A stretch of 64,000 bases of DNA from Pseudomonas sp. GD04091. Its GTDB lineage: Bacteria; Pseudomonadota; Gammaproteobacteria; Pseudomonadales; Pseudomonadaceae. The stretch spans positions 62,001 to 126,000 of the forward strand of contig NZ_JAOEBG010000010.1 of NCBI RefSeq assembly GCF_029836165.1, written 5' to 3'. Positions within the stretch are counted from its first letter, which is position 1. Each line of letters starts with the position of its first letter. The notes under the pieces were generated by a model. That model saw nothing but the letters and a program-made list of their open reading frames with translations, made no database searches and was not told the DNA's origin. This document shows, in pieces, positions 31,586 through 43,970 of this stretch. The position numbers and the translations under genes are program-made.

Positions 31586-31647
31586 TCGCGGGCAAGCCCG
31601 CTCTTACAGGTATCGCTTGGCACCTGTAAGAGCGGGCTTGCCCGCGA
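31586..31647. repeat. REP palindrome 3
   Basis: A perfect 26-bp inverted repeat (31586-31611 and 31622-31647) with a 10-base loop, between the convergent mdeR and cysNC. Class 'gggcttgcccgcga'. Confidence 0.9.
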
Positions 31648-31689
31648 TGTACCGCAAGGCGGCCCCAGCAAGTGGCGTGAAGCTACCGC

Positions 31690-33591
31690 TTAAATCGCGC
31701 CACGCTGACGCAGCACATCCAGCACCTGCTTCACGCCTTCATCGACGCTGACCGACTGGGTGTCGATCACCAGGTCCGCATCCAGCGGCACGTCGAACGG
31801 GAAGCTCTCGCCCGGGATGTTGTCGCCACCGGCGGCGTAAAGCCCCTGCGGATCGCGCTCGCGGCACACCAGCGGCGAAGCCTGGACATACACGGTGATC
31901 AGCCGCTCCTTGCCGATCAGCGCCTTGGCCTGCTCGCGGCCTTCGGCATCCGGGGCGACGAACGCCGCCAGGGTCAGCAGCCCGGCTTCGTTGAACTGGC
32001 GCGCCACATGGGCGGCGCGGCGCCAGTTCTCGGTGCGGCCGGAGCGATCCTGCGGCAGGCCCTTGTTCAGGTCGTGACGCAGGTTCTGGCCATCGAGCAC
32101 ATAGACCGCGCGGCCCATGTCGAACAGCTTGCGCTCCACGGCATAGGCCAGGGTGCTCTTGCCGGCGCCGGACAGGCCGCTGAACAGCACCGTGGCCGGC
32201 TGCTGGCCGAAGCGCAGGGCGCGCTCCTCGGTGGTGACGTGGGCCAGCTTGCCGTGCTGGCCGGAGCCACCGTGCGGCAGCACCGGTGGGGCGATGATCA
32301 TCCCGGCGCCGACGGTGCCGTTGGTCAGGCGGTCGATGACGATGAACGCACCGGTGGTGCGGTTGCTTTCGTAACCGTCCAAAGCGATGGCGCTGTCCAG
32401 CGCGACCTTGACCCGGCCGATCTCGTTGAGCTGCAGCGCGCTGGCGGCGCCCTGCTCCAGAGTGTTCACGTCGACCTTGTGGGTAATGCTGGCGATCGAG
32501 CCCGGCACATAGCTGGTGGCGCGCTTGATATCGTATTTCTTGCCCGGGAGCATCGGCTCTTCGGCCATCCACACCAGCATGGCGTCGAACTGGTCGGCGA
32601 CCTGCGGGACGTTGTCGGCGTGCACCAGCAGGTCACCACGGGAGATGTCGATCTCGTCTTCCATGGTCAGGGTCACGGCCTGGCCGGGGCCTGCGTTCTC
32701 CAGCTCGCCTTCGTAGGTGACGATGGACTTGACCCGGCTCCTCTTGCCCGACGGCAGCACCACGATCTCGTCGCCCTTGTGCACCACACCACCGGCGATG
32801 GTGCCGGCAAAGCCGCGGAAGTTCAGGTTCGGACGGTTGACGTACTGCACCGGGAAACGCAGGTCGGTGACGTTGCGGTCGGCGGCGATCTCGACGGTCT
32901 CGAGGATCTCCATCAGCGCCGGGCCCGTGTACCACGGCGAACGCTCGCTGCGGTTGACCACGTTGTCGCCCTTGAGCGCCGACATCGGCACGAAGTGCAG
33001 GCTCGACGGCTTGAGGTCGATGCCCTCGGCGAACTTCAGGTAGTCGGCCTTGATCGACTCGAAGACCTGCTCGTCGAAACCCTTGAGGTCCATCTTGTTG
33101 ACCGCGACGACGATGTGCTTGATGCCCAGCAGGGAGGCGATGTAGCTGTGCCGGCGGGTCTGGGTCTGCACGCCGTAGCGGGCGTCGACCAGGATGATCG
33201 CCAGGTCGCAGGTCGAGGCGCCGGTGGCCATGTTGCGGGTGTACTGCTCGTGGCCCGGGGTGTCGGCGATGATGAACTTGCGCTTGGCGGTGGAGAAGTA
33301 GCGGTAGGCGACATCGATGGTGATGCCCTGCTCGCGCTCGGCCTGCAGGCCGTCGACCAGCAGCGCCAGGTCGACCTCTTCACCGGTGGTGCCGGATTTT
33401 TTCGAATCGCGGGTGATGGCCTCGAGGTGGTCCTCGTAGATCATCTTCGAGTCGTGCAGCAGGCGCCCGATCAGGGTGCTCTTGCCGTCGTCGACGTTGC
33501 CGCAGGTGAGGAAGCGCAGCAGCTCTTTACGCTCGTGCTGGGCCAGGTAGGCGAGGATGTCCTCGCAGATCAATTCGGATTGGTGCGACAT
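31690..33591 (-). CDS. cysNC: CysNC, fused ATP-sulfurylase GTPase subunit and APS kinase
   Basis: Bifunctional sulfate-activation protein of 633 residues. The N-terminal EF-Tu-like GTPase half (CysN) has GNVDDGKST at 31-39, [11 protein letters not shown], and NKMD. The C-terminal adenylylsulfate kinase (CysC, about 455-630) has its own P-loop GLSGAGKST and the [11 protein letters not shown] segment. The CysN part stimulates ATP sulfurylase with CysD, and CysC phosphorylates APS to PAPS. The gene follows cysD by 15 bases. The fusion is the usual form in pseudomonads. Confidence 0.96.
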   Translation of the reverse strand: MSHQSELICEDILAYLAQHERKELLRFLTCGNVDDGKSTLIGRLLHDSKMIYEDHLEAITRDSKKSGTTGEEVDLALLVDGLQAEREQGITIDVAYRYFSTAKRKFIIADTPGHEQYTRNMATGASTCDLAIILVDARYGVQTQTRRHSYIASLLGIKHIVVAVNKMDLKGFDEQVFESIKADYLKFAEGIDLKPSSLHFVPMSALKGDNVVNRSERSPWYTGPALMEILETVEIAADRNVTDLRFPVQYVNRPNLNFRGFAGTIAGGVVHKGDEIVVLPSGKRSRVKSIVTYEGELENAGPGQAVTLTMEDEIDISRGDLLVHADNVPQVADQFDAMLVWMAEEPMLPGKKYDIKRATSYVPGSIASITHKVDVNTLEQGAASALQLNEIGRVKVALDSAIALDGYESNRTTGAFIVIDRLTNGTVGAGMIIAPPVLPHGGSGQHGKLAHVTTEERALRFGQQPATVLFSGLSGAGKSTLAYAVERKLFDMGRAVYVLDGQNLRHDLNKGLPQDRSGRTENWRRAAHVARQFNEAGLLTLAAFVAPDAEGREQAKALIGKERLITVYVQASPLVCRERDPQGLYAAGGDNIPGESFPFDVPLDADLVIDTQSVSVDEGVKQVLDVLRQRGAI

Positions 33592-33606
33592 GATGGAACC
33601 CTGAAA

Positions 33607-34524
33607 TTAGAAGTAGCCTTGGCGTTTTTTGTCTTCCATGGAACCGGCGCCATCGTGGTCGATGACGCGGCCCTGGCGCTCGGACGTACGGGTCAGGAGC
33701 ATCTCCTGGATGATGTCCGTCAGGGTTTCGGCTTCGGACTCGACCGCGCCCGTCAGCGGGTAGCAGCCCAGGGTACGGAAACGCACTTTCTTCTTGACGA
33801 TGCGCGCCTTCTCCTCGTCGCTCAGGTGCTCGAGGATGCGCTCGTCGTCGATCATGATCAGGGTGCCGTTCTTCTCGATCACTTCGCGCTCGGCGGCGAA
33901 GTACAACGGCACGATCGGGATGCCTTCGAGATAGATGTACTGCCAGATGTCCAGCTCGGTCCAGTTCGACAGCGGGAACACGCGGATCGACTCGCCCTTG
34001 TTGACCTTGCCGTTGTAGATGTTCCACAGCTCGGGGCGCTGGTTCTTCGGGTCCCAGCGGTGCTTGCTGTCACGGAACGAGTAGACGCGTTCCTTGGCCC
34101 GCGACTTCTCTTCGTCGCGGCGCGCGCCACCGAAGGCGGCGTCGAAACCATGCTTGTCCAGCGCCTGCTTCAGGCCCTGGGTCTTCATGATGTCGGTGTG
34201 CTTGGAACTGCCATGGGTGAACGGGTTGATGCCTTGCGCCACGCCCTCGGGGTTGACGTGGGTGATCAGCTCCAGGCCCATCTCTTCGACCATCTTGTCG
34301 CGGAAGCGGTACATCTCCTGGAATTTCCACTGGGTGTCGACGTGCATCACCGGGAACGGCAGCTTGCCCGGGAAGAACGCCTTGCGCGCCAGGTGCAGCA
34401 TGACCGCGGAATCCTTGCCGATCGAGTACAGCATCACCGGGTTGTCGAACTCGGCGGCCACCTCGCGGATGATGTGGATGCTCTCCGCCTCCAGCTGTTT
34501 CAAGTGCGTCAGATTGTCGACCAT
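33607..34524 (-). CDS. cysD: CysD, sulfate adenylyltransferase small subunit
   Basis: Catalytic subunit of ATP sulfurylase, making APS from ATP and sulfate. The 305-residue protein has the PP-loop SIGKDS at 34-39 and the family segments [20 protein letters not shown] and [21 protein letters not shown]. It is the first gene of the cysD-cysNC operon. The leader has a small inverted repeat (ACGGCC/GGCCGT, 34551-34566). Control by CysB is expected for this pathway, but I could not define a CysB site. Confidence 0.96.
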   Translation of the reverse strand: MVDNLTHLKQLEAESIHIIREVAAEFDNPVMLYSIGKDSAVMLHLARKAFFPGKLPFPVMHVDTQWKFQEMYRFRDKMVEEMGLELITHVNPEGVAQGINPFTHGSSKHTDIMKTQGLKQALDKHGFDAAFGGARRDEEKSRAKERVYSFRDSKHRWDPKNQRPELWNIYNGKVNKGESIRVFPLSNWTELDIWQYIYLEGIPIVPLYFAAEREVIEKNGTLIMIDDERILEHLSDEEKARIVKKKVRFRTLGCYPLTGAVESEAETLTDIIQEMLLTRTSERQGRVIDHDGAGSMEDKKRQGYF

Positions 34525-34602
34525 GGCTACTCACGAAAAACGATCTTATGGACGGCCTGCGGGCCGTGTTCGAGCGAGCCACTTTATCACAGCACCTGAT
34601 TC

Positions 34603-34631
34603 TATTTAGGAGGGTGGCTAGATCGAAACAA
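34603..34631 (-). promoter_or_regulatory. Candidate cysD promoter
   Basis: Minus strand: TTGTTT (34626-34631), a 17-base spacer and TAAATA (34603-34608), about 75 bases ahead of the cysD ATG. Confidence 0.45.
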
Positions 34632-34669
34632 TCTAACGATATGACTAGGGGTTTGGGCCATGCGAGGCG

Positions 34670-34790
34670 CCTGTAGGCGCGGCCTTGTGTCGCGAAAGGG
34701 CTGCGTAGCAGCCCCGGGATTTCAGCGTTGATGCATAGATCGCCGGGGCTGCTTTGCAGCCCTTTCGCGACACAAGGCCGCCCCTACAGG
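34670..34790. repeat. REP composite 4 (GCGGCCTTGTGTCGCGAAAGGGCTGC class)
   Basis: A long inverted structure: the two outer arms (from 34670, ending 34790) share GGCCTTGTGTCGCGAAAGGGCTGC and enclose about 40 bases. It lies between the Nif3-family gene and the cysD promoter. The same class occurs at 37034 and 45231. Confidence 0.85.
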
Positions 34791-34816
34791 AAAGCATATC
34801 CGCCGCCCGCGATGGG

Positions 34817-35575
34817 TCAGATCGGATTCGGGCAGTCGATGAACAGGTGCTCCAGCGCAAACCGCCGCGCCAGGTAATCGCCCAGCGCCTGCACGCCATA
34901 GCGCTCGGTGGCGTGATGCCCGGCGGCAATGAAACTGATGCCGTTTTCGCGGGCACTGTGGAAGGTCTGTTCGGAGGCCTCGCCGCTGAGGAACAGATCC
35001 ACCCCGGCGGCGATGGCGGTGTCGATGTAGCCCTGTCCGCCTCCGGTGCACCAGCCCACGCGGCGGATCATCCGCTCGCCCTCGACCAGCAGTGGTTCAC
35101 GGCCCATGGCCTCCTGCACCCGGCGAGCGAAGTCCCGAGCCGACAGGGGTTCGGCCAGCGAACCGACCAGGCCGACCACCTTGGGGTTGTTCGGGTCCAG
35201 CGGGCCTTCGACGGTGATGTCCAGCTGACGCGCCAATTGCACGTTGTTGCCCACTTCAGGGTGCACGTCCAACGGCAGGTGGTAGGCCAGCAGGCTGATG
35301 TCGTGCTTGAGCAGGGTCTTCAGTCGCCGCTGCTTCATCCCGGTGATGCAAGGGTCTTCACCCTTCCAGAAGTAGCCATGGTGCACCAGCACCAGGTCGG
35401 CCTCGGCTTCGACCGCGGCGTCCAGCAGCGCCTGGCTGGCGGTCACGCCGGTGACGATGCGGCTGACCTGGGGGCGGCCTTCGACCTGCAGGCCGTTGGG
35501 GCAGTAATCCTGGATCTTCGCGCTGGCCAGGTAGCGTTCGGCTTCCTCGACCAGGGTATTGAGGGCGACGGCCAT
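34817..35575 (-). CDS. Nif3/YbgI-family dinuclear-metal hexameric protein
   Basis: A 252-residue protein of the Nif3-like (DUF34) family, which forms toroidal hexamers with a dinuclear metal site; its biochemical role is debated. It shows QDYCPNGLQVEG, the metal-ligand segment VLVHHGYFWKG, SLLAYHLPLDVHPEVGNN and C-terminal AGHHATERYGV. I use the ATG at 35575, which has GAGGAG upstream; a longer reading to 35854 would include REP sequence and is rejected. Divergent from algW, as in P. aeruginosa. Confidence 0.9.
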   Translation of the reverse strand: MAVALNTLVEEAERYLASAKIQDYCPNGLQVEGRPQVSRIVTGVTASQALLDAAVEAEADLVLVHHGYFWKGEDPCITGMKQRRLKTLLKHDISLLAYHLPLDVHPEVGNNVQLARQLDITVEGPLDPNNPKVVGLVGSLAEPLSARDFARRVQEAMGREPLLVEGERMIRRVGWCTGGGQGYIDTAIAAGVDLFLSGEASEQTFHSARENGISFIAAGHHATERYGVQALGDYLARRFALEHLFIDCPNPI

Positions 35576-35620
35576 GAAAAATCTCCTCGAATTCGGCGTT
35601 GCGGCAGGGCGCGAGGCCCT

Positions 35621-35637
35621 ATAATGGCCGCCATTAT
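35621..35637. promoter_or_regulatory. Perfect 17-bp palindrome between the Nif3 gene and algW
   Basis: ATAATGGC-C-GCCATTAT is perfectly symmetric around one base. The plus strand at its left edge reads TATAAT (35620-35625). It lies 46 bases ahead of the Nif3-family start and about 220 bases ahead of algW. It looks like an operator overlapping a -10 element, but the regulator is unknown. Confidence 0.5.
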
Positions 35638-35691
35638 GGGCCGTCGTCGGTTTCGGGGGAACCGGCGGCAGTCGCCTGGGGGATCCAAGCC

Positions 35692-35755
35692 ATCGCGGGC
35701 CAAGCCCGCTCCCACGCCACCTCGTCACACTGTGGGAGCAGGCTTGGCCTGCGAT
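35692..35755. repeat. REP palindrome 5
   Basis: Imperfect 24-base arms (35692-35715 and 35732-35755) in the 281-base region between the divergent Nif3-family gene and algW. An unusual place for a REP element, since it sits between two promoters. Confidence 0.82.
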
Positions 35756-35856
35756 CGAGCAGAGCCGTCGCCGATCGTTGTGTTCACGTGTATGATCGCG
35801 CGCGCTTGCCCCGGGCCTCACTGATCCGGCCCCCGCCCGACTCCCAGGATTCATTC

Positions 35857-37017
<1,161 letters not shown>

Positions 37018-37033
37018 GGCTACACGGAGCTCC

Positions 37034-37152
37034 TTGTAGGAGCGGCCTTGTCTCGCGAAAGGGCCGCAACGCGGCCCCAACGGCATTTGTGGCGAAGCTG
37101 AGATTCTGGGGCCGCTGCGCAGCCCTTTCGCGACACAAGGCCGCTCCTACAA
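37034..37152. repeat. REP composite 6
   Basis: Outer arms TTGTAGGAGCGGCCTTG... and its complement ending at 37152, with the inner GCGAAAGGGC pairing. It lies between the convergent algW and aapP and may end both transcripts. Same class as 34670 and 45231. Confidence 0.85.
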
Positions 37153-37200
37153 CGACCGCGCCAGCCGCACCAAAAGGGTCGCAAAGCGACCCCGATTGCA

Positions 37201-37965
37201 TCAATGCAGGATCTGGCTGAGGAACAGCTTGGTCCGATCACTGCGCGGTCGGTCGAAGAAGTCATCCGGCGCCGCCTGCTCGACGATCTCCCCCTTGTCC
37301 ATGAAGATCACCCGGTTCGCCACGGTGCGGGCGAAGCCCATCTCGTGGGTCACGCAGAGCATGGTCATGCCGTCTTCGGCCAGGCTGACCATGGTGTCGA
37401 GCACCTCCTTGACCATCTCCGGGTCCAGTGCCGAAGTCGGTTCGTCGAACAGCATGATCTTCGGTTTCATGCACAGCGCCCGGGCAATCGCCACCCGCTG
37501 CTGCTGACCACCGGACAACTGGCCCGGGTACTTGTGCGCCTGCTCCGGAATGCGCACGCGCTCCAGGAAGTGCATGGCGATTTCCTCGGCCTTGCGCCGT
37601 GGCAGCTTGCGCACCCACATCGGCGCCAGGGTGCAGTTCTCGAGAATGGTCAGGTGCGGGAACAGGTTGAAGTGCTGGAACACCATGCCCACCTCGCGGC
37701 GGATCGCCTCGATCTGCTTGAGGTCGCTGGTCAGCTCCACGCCATCGACGACGATGCGCCCCTGCTGGTGCTCCTCCAGGCGGTTGAGGCAGCGGATGGT
37801 GGTCGACTTGCCCGAGCCGGACGGCCCGCACAGCACGATGCGCTCGCCCTGGCGCACGTTCAGATTGATGTCCTTGAGCACATGGAACTGGCCGTACCAC
37901 TTGTTCACGCCCTGCATCTGGATGATGCCTTCGGGGCCGGCAGGCTGCTTGATCGCTTCACTCAT
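37201..37965 (-). CDS. aapP: AapP, ATPase of a general L-amino-acid ABC transporter
   Basis: A 254-residue polar-amino-acid transporter ATPase (HisP/GlnQ type). It has Walker [11 protein letters not shown]-loop [10 protein letters not shown], signature LSGGQQQR and Walker [10 protein letters not shown]. It is the last gene of aapJQMP and begins ten bases after aapM. In rhizobia and pseudomonads the Aap/Bzt group takes up many amino acids, with glutamate and glutamine as typical substrates. Substrate range here is inferred. Confidence 0.92.
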   Translation of the reverse strand: MSEAIKQPAGPEGIIQMQGVNKWYGQFHVLKDINLNVRQGERIVLCGPSGSGKSTTIRCLNRLEEHQQGRIVVDGVELTSDLKQIEAIRREVGMVFQHFNLFPHLTILENCTLAPMWVRKLPRRKAEEIAMHFLERVRIPEQAHKYPGQLSGGQQQRVAIARALCMKPKIMLFDEPTSALDPEMVKEVLDTMVSLAEDGMTMLCVTHEMGFARTVANRVIFMDKGEIVEQAAPDDFFDRPRSDRTKLFLSQILH

Positions 37966-37975
37966 TTCGAAACTC

Positions 37976-39073
37976 CTAACGCTTGTGGCCAGTGTCCAGC
38001 TTGCGCTCCAGGTGCATGGAGTAGCGGGACATACCGAAACAGAAAATCCAGAACACCAGGGCGGCGAACACGTAGCCCTCGGTGGCCATGCCCAGCCAGG
38101 TCGGGTCGGCCGCCGCCTGCTTGACGCTGTTGAGCAGGTCGAACAGGCCGATGATGATCACCAGGCTGGTGTCCTTGAACAGGGCGATGAAGGTGTTGAC
38201 GATGCCGGGGATCACCAGCTTGAGCGCCTGGGGCAGGATCACCAGGCCCATCGCCCGCCAGTAGCCCAGGCCCATGGCCGCAGCGGCTTCGTACTGGCCC
38301 TTGGGGATGGCCTGCAGACCGCCGCGCACCACCTCGGCGATGTACGCCGACTGGAACAGGATCACGCCGATCATGGCCCGCAGCAGCTTGTCAAAGCTCA
38401 TGCCCTCGGGCAGGAACAGCGGCAGCATCACCGACGACATGAACAGCACGGTGATCAGTGGCACGCCACGCCAGAACTCGATGAAGGTCACGCAGACCAC
38501 CTTCACCGCCGGCATGTTCGAGCGCCGCCCGAGGGCCAGCAGGATACCCAGCGGCAAGGCGCCGACGATGCCCACGGTGGCGATCACCAGGGTCAGCATC
38601 AGGCCACCCCACTGACTGGTGGGCACCGTGTCCAGGCCCAGCACGCCGCCGTGCAGCAGGACGTAGGCAAGGATCGGGTACAGCACCAGGAAGCCCAGGC
38701 CGTACACGGCCTTGCGCGGGAAGCGCTTGATGAACAGCGGTGCGGCGCCGAGCACGGCGAGCCAGACGGTCAGGTCGACGCGCCAGCGCAGCTCTGTCGG
38801 GTAATAACCGTACATGAACTGGCCGAAGCGCTGCTGGATGAACACCCAGCAGGCGCCTTCCTTGGTGCAGTCGGCGCGGGTGGTGCCGACCCAGTTGGCA
38901 TCGATGAACGCCCACTGCACCAGCGGTGGCACGATCAGCCAGACCAGATACAGGGCGAACAGTGTCAGCAGCGTGTTCAGCCAGCTGGAGAACAGGTTGG
39001 CCCGCATCCAGGCGAGCGCGCCGACGGTCTTCACCGGTGGCGGCATGTCAGGTTTGAAAACATGGGCTGTCAC
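37976..39073 (-). CDS. aapM: AapM, amino-acid ABC transporter permease
   Basis: A 365-residue permease with the HisM/GlnP-type domain in its C-terminal half; the EAA loop is [22 protein letters not shown]. The N-terminal half is much larger than in simple HisQ-type permeases, with extra membrane helices and a periplasmic loop carrying two cysteines (DCTKEGACW). This extended form is characteristic of AapM/BztC. It is ten bases downstream of aapQ and pairs with it as a heterodimeric channel. Confidence 0.92.
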   Translation of the reverse strand: MTAHVFKPDMPPPVKTVGALAWMRANLFSSWLNTLLTLFALYLVWLIVPPLVQWAFIDANWVGTTRADCTKEGACWVFIQQRFGQFMYGYYPTELRWRVDLTVWLAVLGAAPLFIKRFPRKAVYGLGFLVLYPILAYVLLHGGVLGLDTVPTSQWGGLMLTLVIATVGIVGALPLGILLALGRRSNMPAVKVVCVTFIEFWRGVPLITVLFMSSVMLPLFLPEGMSFDKLLRAMIGVILFQSAYIAEVVRGGLQAIPKGQYEAAAAMGLGYWRAMGLVILPQALKLVIPGIVNTFIALFKDTSLVIIIGLFDLLNSVKQAAADPTWLGMATEGYVFAALVFWIFCFGMSRYSMHLERKLDTGHKR

Positions 39074-39083
39074 GGATGTACCC

Positions 39084-40262
39084 TCACCGTTCGATCAGCG
39101 CGATGCGCTTGTTGTACCAGTTCATCAACAGCGAAATGGTGATGCTGATGGCGAGATAGACGCTCATGGTGATGGCGATCACCTCGATGGCCTGGCCGGT
39201 CTGGTTGAGCACGGTACCGGCGAACAGCGAGACCATCTCCGGGTAGCCGATACCGGCCGCCAGCGACGAGTTCTTCGCCAGGTTCAGGTACTGGCTGGTC
39301 AGCGGCGGAATGATCACCCGCAAGGCCTGGGGAATGATCACCTTGCGCAGCGTCGGGCCTTCGCGCAGCCCCAGCGAGCGGGCCGCCTCGGTCTGGCCGT
39401 GGCTGACCGAACGGATGCCGGAGCGCACGATCTCGGCGATGAACGCCGCGGTGTAGACGGTCAGCGCCAGGGTCAGGGCCAGCAGCTCGGGGATCAGCAC
39501 CCAGCCACCGACGAAGTTGAAGCCCTTGAGCTGAGGCACTTCCCAGTGCACCGGACTGCCGAACAGCAGCGTGCATACGCCGGGGATGCCGATGAACAGC
39601 AGCAGGCCGACCCAGAACTTGTGGAACGGCTCGCCGGTTTCGTCGAAGCGCTTGTTGGCATGGCGCACCATCGCCACGATGGCGACGATCGCCAGGGCCA
39701 GCGCCGCCACGAACGGCCAGAAGCCTTCGGCCATCGAGGCGCCGGGCATGTTCAGGCCGCGGTTGCTGATGAAGAAGGTGTCGTCGATGTTGATGCTGCC
39801 CCGTGGCCCCGGCAGGGTCAGGAACACGGCGAAGTACCAGAACAGGATCTGCAGCAGCGGCGGGATGTTGCGGAAGGTCTCGACGTACACCGTCGCCAGC
39901 TTGTTGATCATCCAGTTCGGCGACAGCCGCGCCACGCCGATGACGAAGCCCAGCAGCGTTGCCAGGATGATGCCGATGAAGGTCACCAGCAGCGTGTTGA
40001 GCAGGCCGATGACGAACACTCGGGCGTAGCTGTCCGATTCCACGTAGGGGATCAGGTGCTGGGCGATGCCAAAGCCGGCGCTGCGCTCGAGGAAGTCGAA
40101 GCCCGAGGTGATGCCCCGATGCTGCAGGTTGGTTTGAGTGTTGTGGAACAGGTACCAGCCCAGTCCCACCACGAAAACCACGGTGAGGATCTGGAACAGC
40201 CACGCGCGCACACGTGGATCACTAAGGGAAAACCCTTTCCGTGCGCCGATTTGATTTTGCAT
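39084..40262 (-). CDS. aapQ: AapQ, amino-acid ABC transporter permease
   Basis: A 392-residue permease with N-terminal cytoplasmic stretch, a first membrane helix (about 20-38) and the permease core. The EAA loop near residue 290 reads EAARSLGLREGPTLRKVIIPQAL. An inserted region of about 80 residues (roughly 150-250) distinguishes AapQ/BztB from short permeases. It follows aapJ after 67 bases that hold a stem-loop, which probably lowers its expression relative to the binding protein. Confidence 0.92.
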   Translation of the reverse strand: MQNQIGARKGFSLSDPRVRAWLFQILTVVFVVGLGWYLFHNTQTNLQHRGITSGFDFLERSAGFGIAQHLIPYVESDSYARVFVIGLLNTLLVTFIGIILATLLGFVIGVARLSPNWMINKLATVYVETFRNIPPLLQILFWYFAVFLTLPGPRGSINIDDTFFISNRGLNMPGASMAEGFWPFVAALALAIVAIVAMVRHANKRFDETGEPFHKFWVGLLLFIGIPGVCTLLFGSPVHWEVPQLKGFNFVGGWVLIPELLALTLALTVYTAAFIAEIVRSGIRSVSHGQTEAARSLGLREGPTLRKVIIPQALRVIIPPLTSQYLNLAKNSSLAAGIGYPEMVSLFAGTVLNQTGQAIEVIAITMSVYLAISITISLLMNWYNKRIALIER

Positions 40263-40293
40263 GAAGTGCCCCGAAAAGAAGGGATTCGAACGA

Positions 40294-40320
40294 CCCGCGG
40301 CGGCAGGATGCCGCCGCGGG
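40294..40320 (-). terminator. Stem-loop between aapJ and aapQ (probable attenuator or mRNA stabiliser)
   Basis: A perfect 11-bp GC stem (40294-40304 and 40310-40320) with a five-base loop and no U-run. It sits between the binding-protein gene and the permease genes. Confidence 0.65.
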
Positions 40321-40329
40321 GGGCAGCCA

Positions 40330-41358
40330 TCAGCGCACAGGTGGCGCGTACTGGATGCCGCCGTTGTTCCACAGGGCGTTCATGCCACGGTCGATCTTCA
40401 GGTCGGTGCTCTGGCCAAGGTTCTTCTCGAACACTTCGCCATAGTTGCCGACTTGCTTGACGATCTGCACTACCCAGTCCTTGGGCAGCTTGAGGTCCTT
40501 GCCGTACTCGCCGTCGGCGCCCAGCAGGCGGGCGTTGTCAGGGTTCTTGGTGGACTTGGCCTCAGCCTCGACGTTCTTCGAGGTGATGCCGGCCTCCTCG
40601 GCATTGAGCATGGCGAACAGGGTCCACTTGACGATGCTGAACCACTCCTCGTCGCCCTTGCGCACCACCGGGCCCAGCGGCTCCTTGGAGATGGTTTCAG
40701 GCAGCACCACGTAGTCGGTCGGCGCGGCCAGCTTGGAGCGCTGGGCGAACAGCTGCGACTTGTCGGAGGTCAGCACGTCGCAACGGCCGGACTCCAGCGA
40801 CTTGGCGCTCTCGTCGGAGGTGTCGAAGGTGATCGGGGTGTACTTCAGGCCGTTGGCGCGGAAGTAGTCGGACACGTTCAGTTCGGTGGTGGTGCCGGCC
40901 TGGATGCAGATGGTCGCGCCATCGAGCTCCTTGGCGCTGGAAACGCCAAGCTTCTTGTTGACCAGGAAACCGACGCCGTCATAGTAGGTGACGCCAGCGA
41001 ACACCAGGCCCATGCCGGCATCGCGCGAACTGGTCCAGGTGGTATTACGCGACAGCACGTCGACTTCGCCGGACTGCAGCGCGGTGAAGCGCTCCTTGGC
41101 GTTGAGCTGGCTGAACTTGACCTTGGTCGCGTCACCGAACACGGCGGCGGCCACGGCGCGGCACACATCGGCGTCGATGCCGACGATCTTGCCTTGCGCG
41201 TCAGGCACGGAGAAGCCTGGAAGACCATCGCTCACGCCACACTGGACGAAGCCCTTCTTCTTCACCGCGTCGAGTGTGGCGCCGGCCTGGGCGAAGCTGG
41301 TGGCGCCCAGCGCGGCGGCGGCGGTCAGGACTGCCAGGGTGGTTTTCAACATCTTCAT
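40330..41358 (-). CDS. aapJ: AapJ, periplasmic amino-acid-binding protein
   Basis: A 342-residue class I solute-binding protein for the Aap transporter. It has a Sec signal (KTTLAVLTAAAALGATSFAQA) and then a mature SBP_bac_3 fold: VKKKGFVQCGVSDGLPGFSVPDAQGKIVGIDADVCRAVAAAV, with the long C-terminal half typical of AapJ/BztA. The ATG at 41358 follows GGAGG by six bases; an in-frame TTG-TTG just upstream is unlikely. It is the first gene of aapJQMP. Confidence 0.93.
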   Translation of the reverse strand: MKMLKTTLAVLTAAAALGATSFAQAGATLDAVKKKGFVQCGVSDGLPGFSVPDAQGKIVGIDADVCRAVAAAVFGDATKVKFSQLNAKERFTALQSGEVDVLSRNTTWTSSRDAGMGLVFAGVTYYDGVGFLVNKKLGVSSAKELDGATICIQAGTTTELNVSDYFRANGLKYTPITFDTSDESAKSLESGRCDVLTSDKSQLFAQRSKLAAPTDYVVLPETISKEPLGPVVRKGDEEWFSIVKWTLFAMLNAEEAGITSKNVEAEAKSTKNPDNARLLGADGEYGKDLKLPKDWVVQIVKQVGNYGEVFEKNLGQSTDLKIDRGMNALWNNGGIQYAPPVR

Positions 41359-42350
<992 letters not shown>

Positions 42351-42451
42351 CCCCGGCTCGCCTGTAGCCCACCGAGCATTCCACTACGCCGCGCCCGATT
42401 CTTGCATTACACTGCCCGGCGTACATTCCTTAACCAGTTGACGAGACGATC

Positions 42452-43894
42452 GTGCTCAAGGCACTCAAGAAAATATTCGCCAAGGGAGACGCCGCGCCAC
42501 AGGCCACCGAGCCCGTCGCCGTGACTCCACCCGCACCGGCCTCGCCGCCGGCCGCCCCGAAGCCTCCGGCGCGCGAAAGCGCCAAGGCGCCAGCCAAACC
42601 GACCGACAAGCCTCGTGCCGAGCCCGCCGCCAAAGAGAAGCCGCGCCGCGAGCGCAAGCCAAAGCCCCAGGCCAGCCTGTGGAAGCCCGAGGACTTCGTG
42701 GTCGAGCCACAGGAAGGCAAGACCCGCTTCCACGACTTCAAGCTCTCCAACGAGCTGATGCACGCCATCCATGACCTCGGTTTCCCCTACTGCACGCCGA
42801 TCCAGGCCCAGGTCCTGGGCTATACCCTGCGTGGCCAGGACGCCATCGGCCGGGCCCAGACCGGCACCGGCAAGACCGCCGCGTTCCTGATCTCGATCAT
42901 TTCGCAGCTGCAGCAGGTGCCTCCGCCCAAGGAACGCTACATGGGCGAACCCCGGGCGCTGATCATCGCCCCGACCCGCGAGCTGGTGGTGCAGATCGCC
43001 AAGGATGCCCAGGCGCTGACCAAGTACACCGGCCTGAACGTGATGAGCTTCGTCGGCGGCATGGACTTCGACAAGCAGCTCAAGTCGCTCGAAGCCCGCC
43101 ACTGCGACATCCTGGTGGCCACCCCGGGCCGTCTGCTGGACTTCAACCAGCGCGGCGAGGTGCATCTGGACATGGTCGAGGTACTGGTGCTGGACGAAGC
43201 CGACCGCATGCTCGACATGGGCTTCATCCCCCAGGTTCGCCAGATCATCCGCCAGACCCCGCCGAAGAGCGAGCGCCAGACTCTGCTGTTCTCCGCCACC
43301 TTCACCGACGACGTGATGAACCTGGCCAAGCAGTGGACCACCAACCCGGCCATCGTCGAGATCGAGCCGGAGAACGTGGCCAGCGAGACCGTCGAGCAGC
43401 ATGTCTACGCGGTGGCCGGCAGCGACAAGTACAAGCTGCTGTACAACCTGGTCACGCAGAACAAGTGGGAACGGGTGATGGTATTCGCCAACCGCAAGGA
43501 CGAAGTGCGGCGCATCGAGGAAAAGCTGGTGCGCGACGGCGTCAACGCCGCCCAGCTGTCGGGCGACGTGCCGCAGCACAAGCGCATCCGGACCCTGGAG
43601 AGCTTCCGCGAAGGGCGCATCACCGTGCTGGTGGCCACCGACGTGGCCGGCCGCGGCATTCACATCGACGGCATCAGCCATGTGATCAACTTCACCCTGC
43701 CGGAAGATCCGGACGACTACGTGCACCGTATTGGCCGTACCGGTCGGGCGGGCAGCAGTGGCGTGTCGATCAGCTTTGCCGGCGAGGATGATTCGTACCA
43801 GCTGCCGGCGATCGAGGAGCTGCTGGGGCGCAAGATCAAGTGCGAGATGCCGCCGGACGAGCTGTTGAAGCCGGTGCCGCGCAAGCATCATTGA
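42452..43894 (+). CDS. rhlB: RhlB-like DEAD-box ATP-dependent RNA helicase
   Basis: A 480-residue helicase. The N-terminal 75 residues are disordered and rich in Ala, Pro and Lys. The core has Q motif, Walker [16 protein letters not shown] and HRIGRTGR. The C-terminal tail is short ([13 protein letters not shown]). RhlB unwinds RNA in the degradosome in enterics; here the partner RNase E is not in the window. The start codon is GTG at 42452, 101 bases after the carboxylesterase gene. Confidence 0.9.
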   Translation: MLKALKKIFAKGDAAPQATEPVAVTPPAPASPPAAPKPPARESAKAPAKPTDKPRAEPAAKEKPRRERKPKPQASLWKPEDFVVEPQEGKTRFHDFKLSNELMHAIHDLGFPYCTPIQAQVLGYTLRGQDAIGRAQTGTGKTAAFLISIISQLQQVPPPKERYMGEPRALIIAPTRELVVQIAKDAQALTKYTGLNVMSFVGGMDFDKQLKSLEARHCDILVATPGRLLDFNQRGEVHLDMVEVLVLDEADRMLDMGFIPQVRQIIRQTPPKSERQTLLFSATFTDDVMNLAKQWTTNPAIVEIEPENVASETVEQHVYAVAGSDKYKLLYNLVTQNKWERVMVFANRKDEVRRIEEKLVRDGVNAAQLSGDVPQHKRIRTLESFREGRITVLVATDVAGRGIHIDGISHVINFTLPEDPDDYVHRIGRTGRAGSSGVSISFAGEDDSYQLPAIEELLGRKIKCEMPPDELLKPVPRKHH

Positions 43895-43915
43895 TCTTCA
43901 AGGCCGCTCACCTCC

Positions 43916-43956
43916 CTGTGGGAGCGGCCCTTCGCGGCACAAGGCCGCTCCTACAG
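43916..43956. repeat. REP half-element 7
   Basis: A 14-bp inverted repeat, CTGTGGGAGCGGCC with GGCCGCTCCTACAG (one mismatch), between the convergent rhlB and moaE. It is a shorter member of the GGAGCGGCC class and could act as a terminator. Confidence 0.75.
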
Positions 43957-43970
43957 AAAGCGACCTTCCC

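Noticed and set aside
32008..34599. Plus-strand open frame of 863 codons opposite cysNC and cysD
   Set aside because: Shadow frame; the sequence is dominated by Val, Asp, Gly and His and lacks any domain.
35599..35856. N-terminal extension of the AlgW reading frame
   Set aside because: It would translate the 17-bp palindrome and a REP element; no ribosome-binding site, and the membrane anchor starts properly at 35857.
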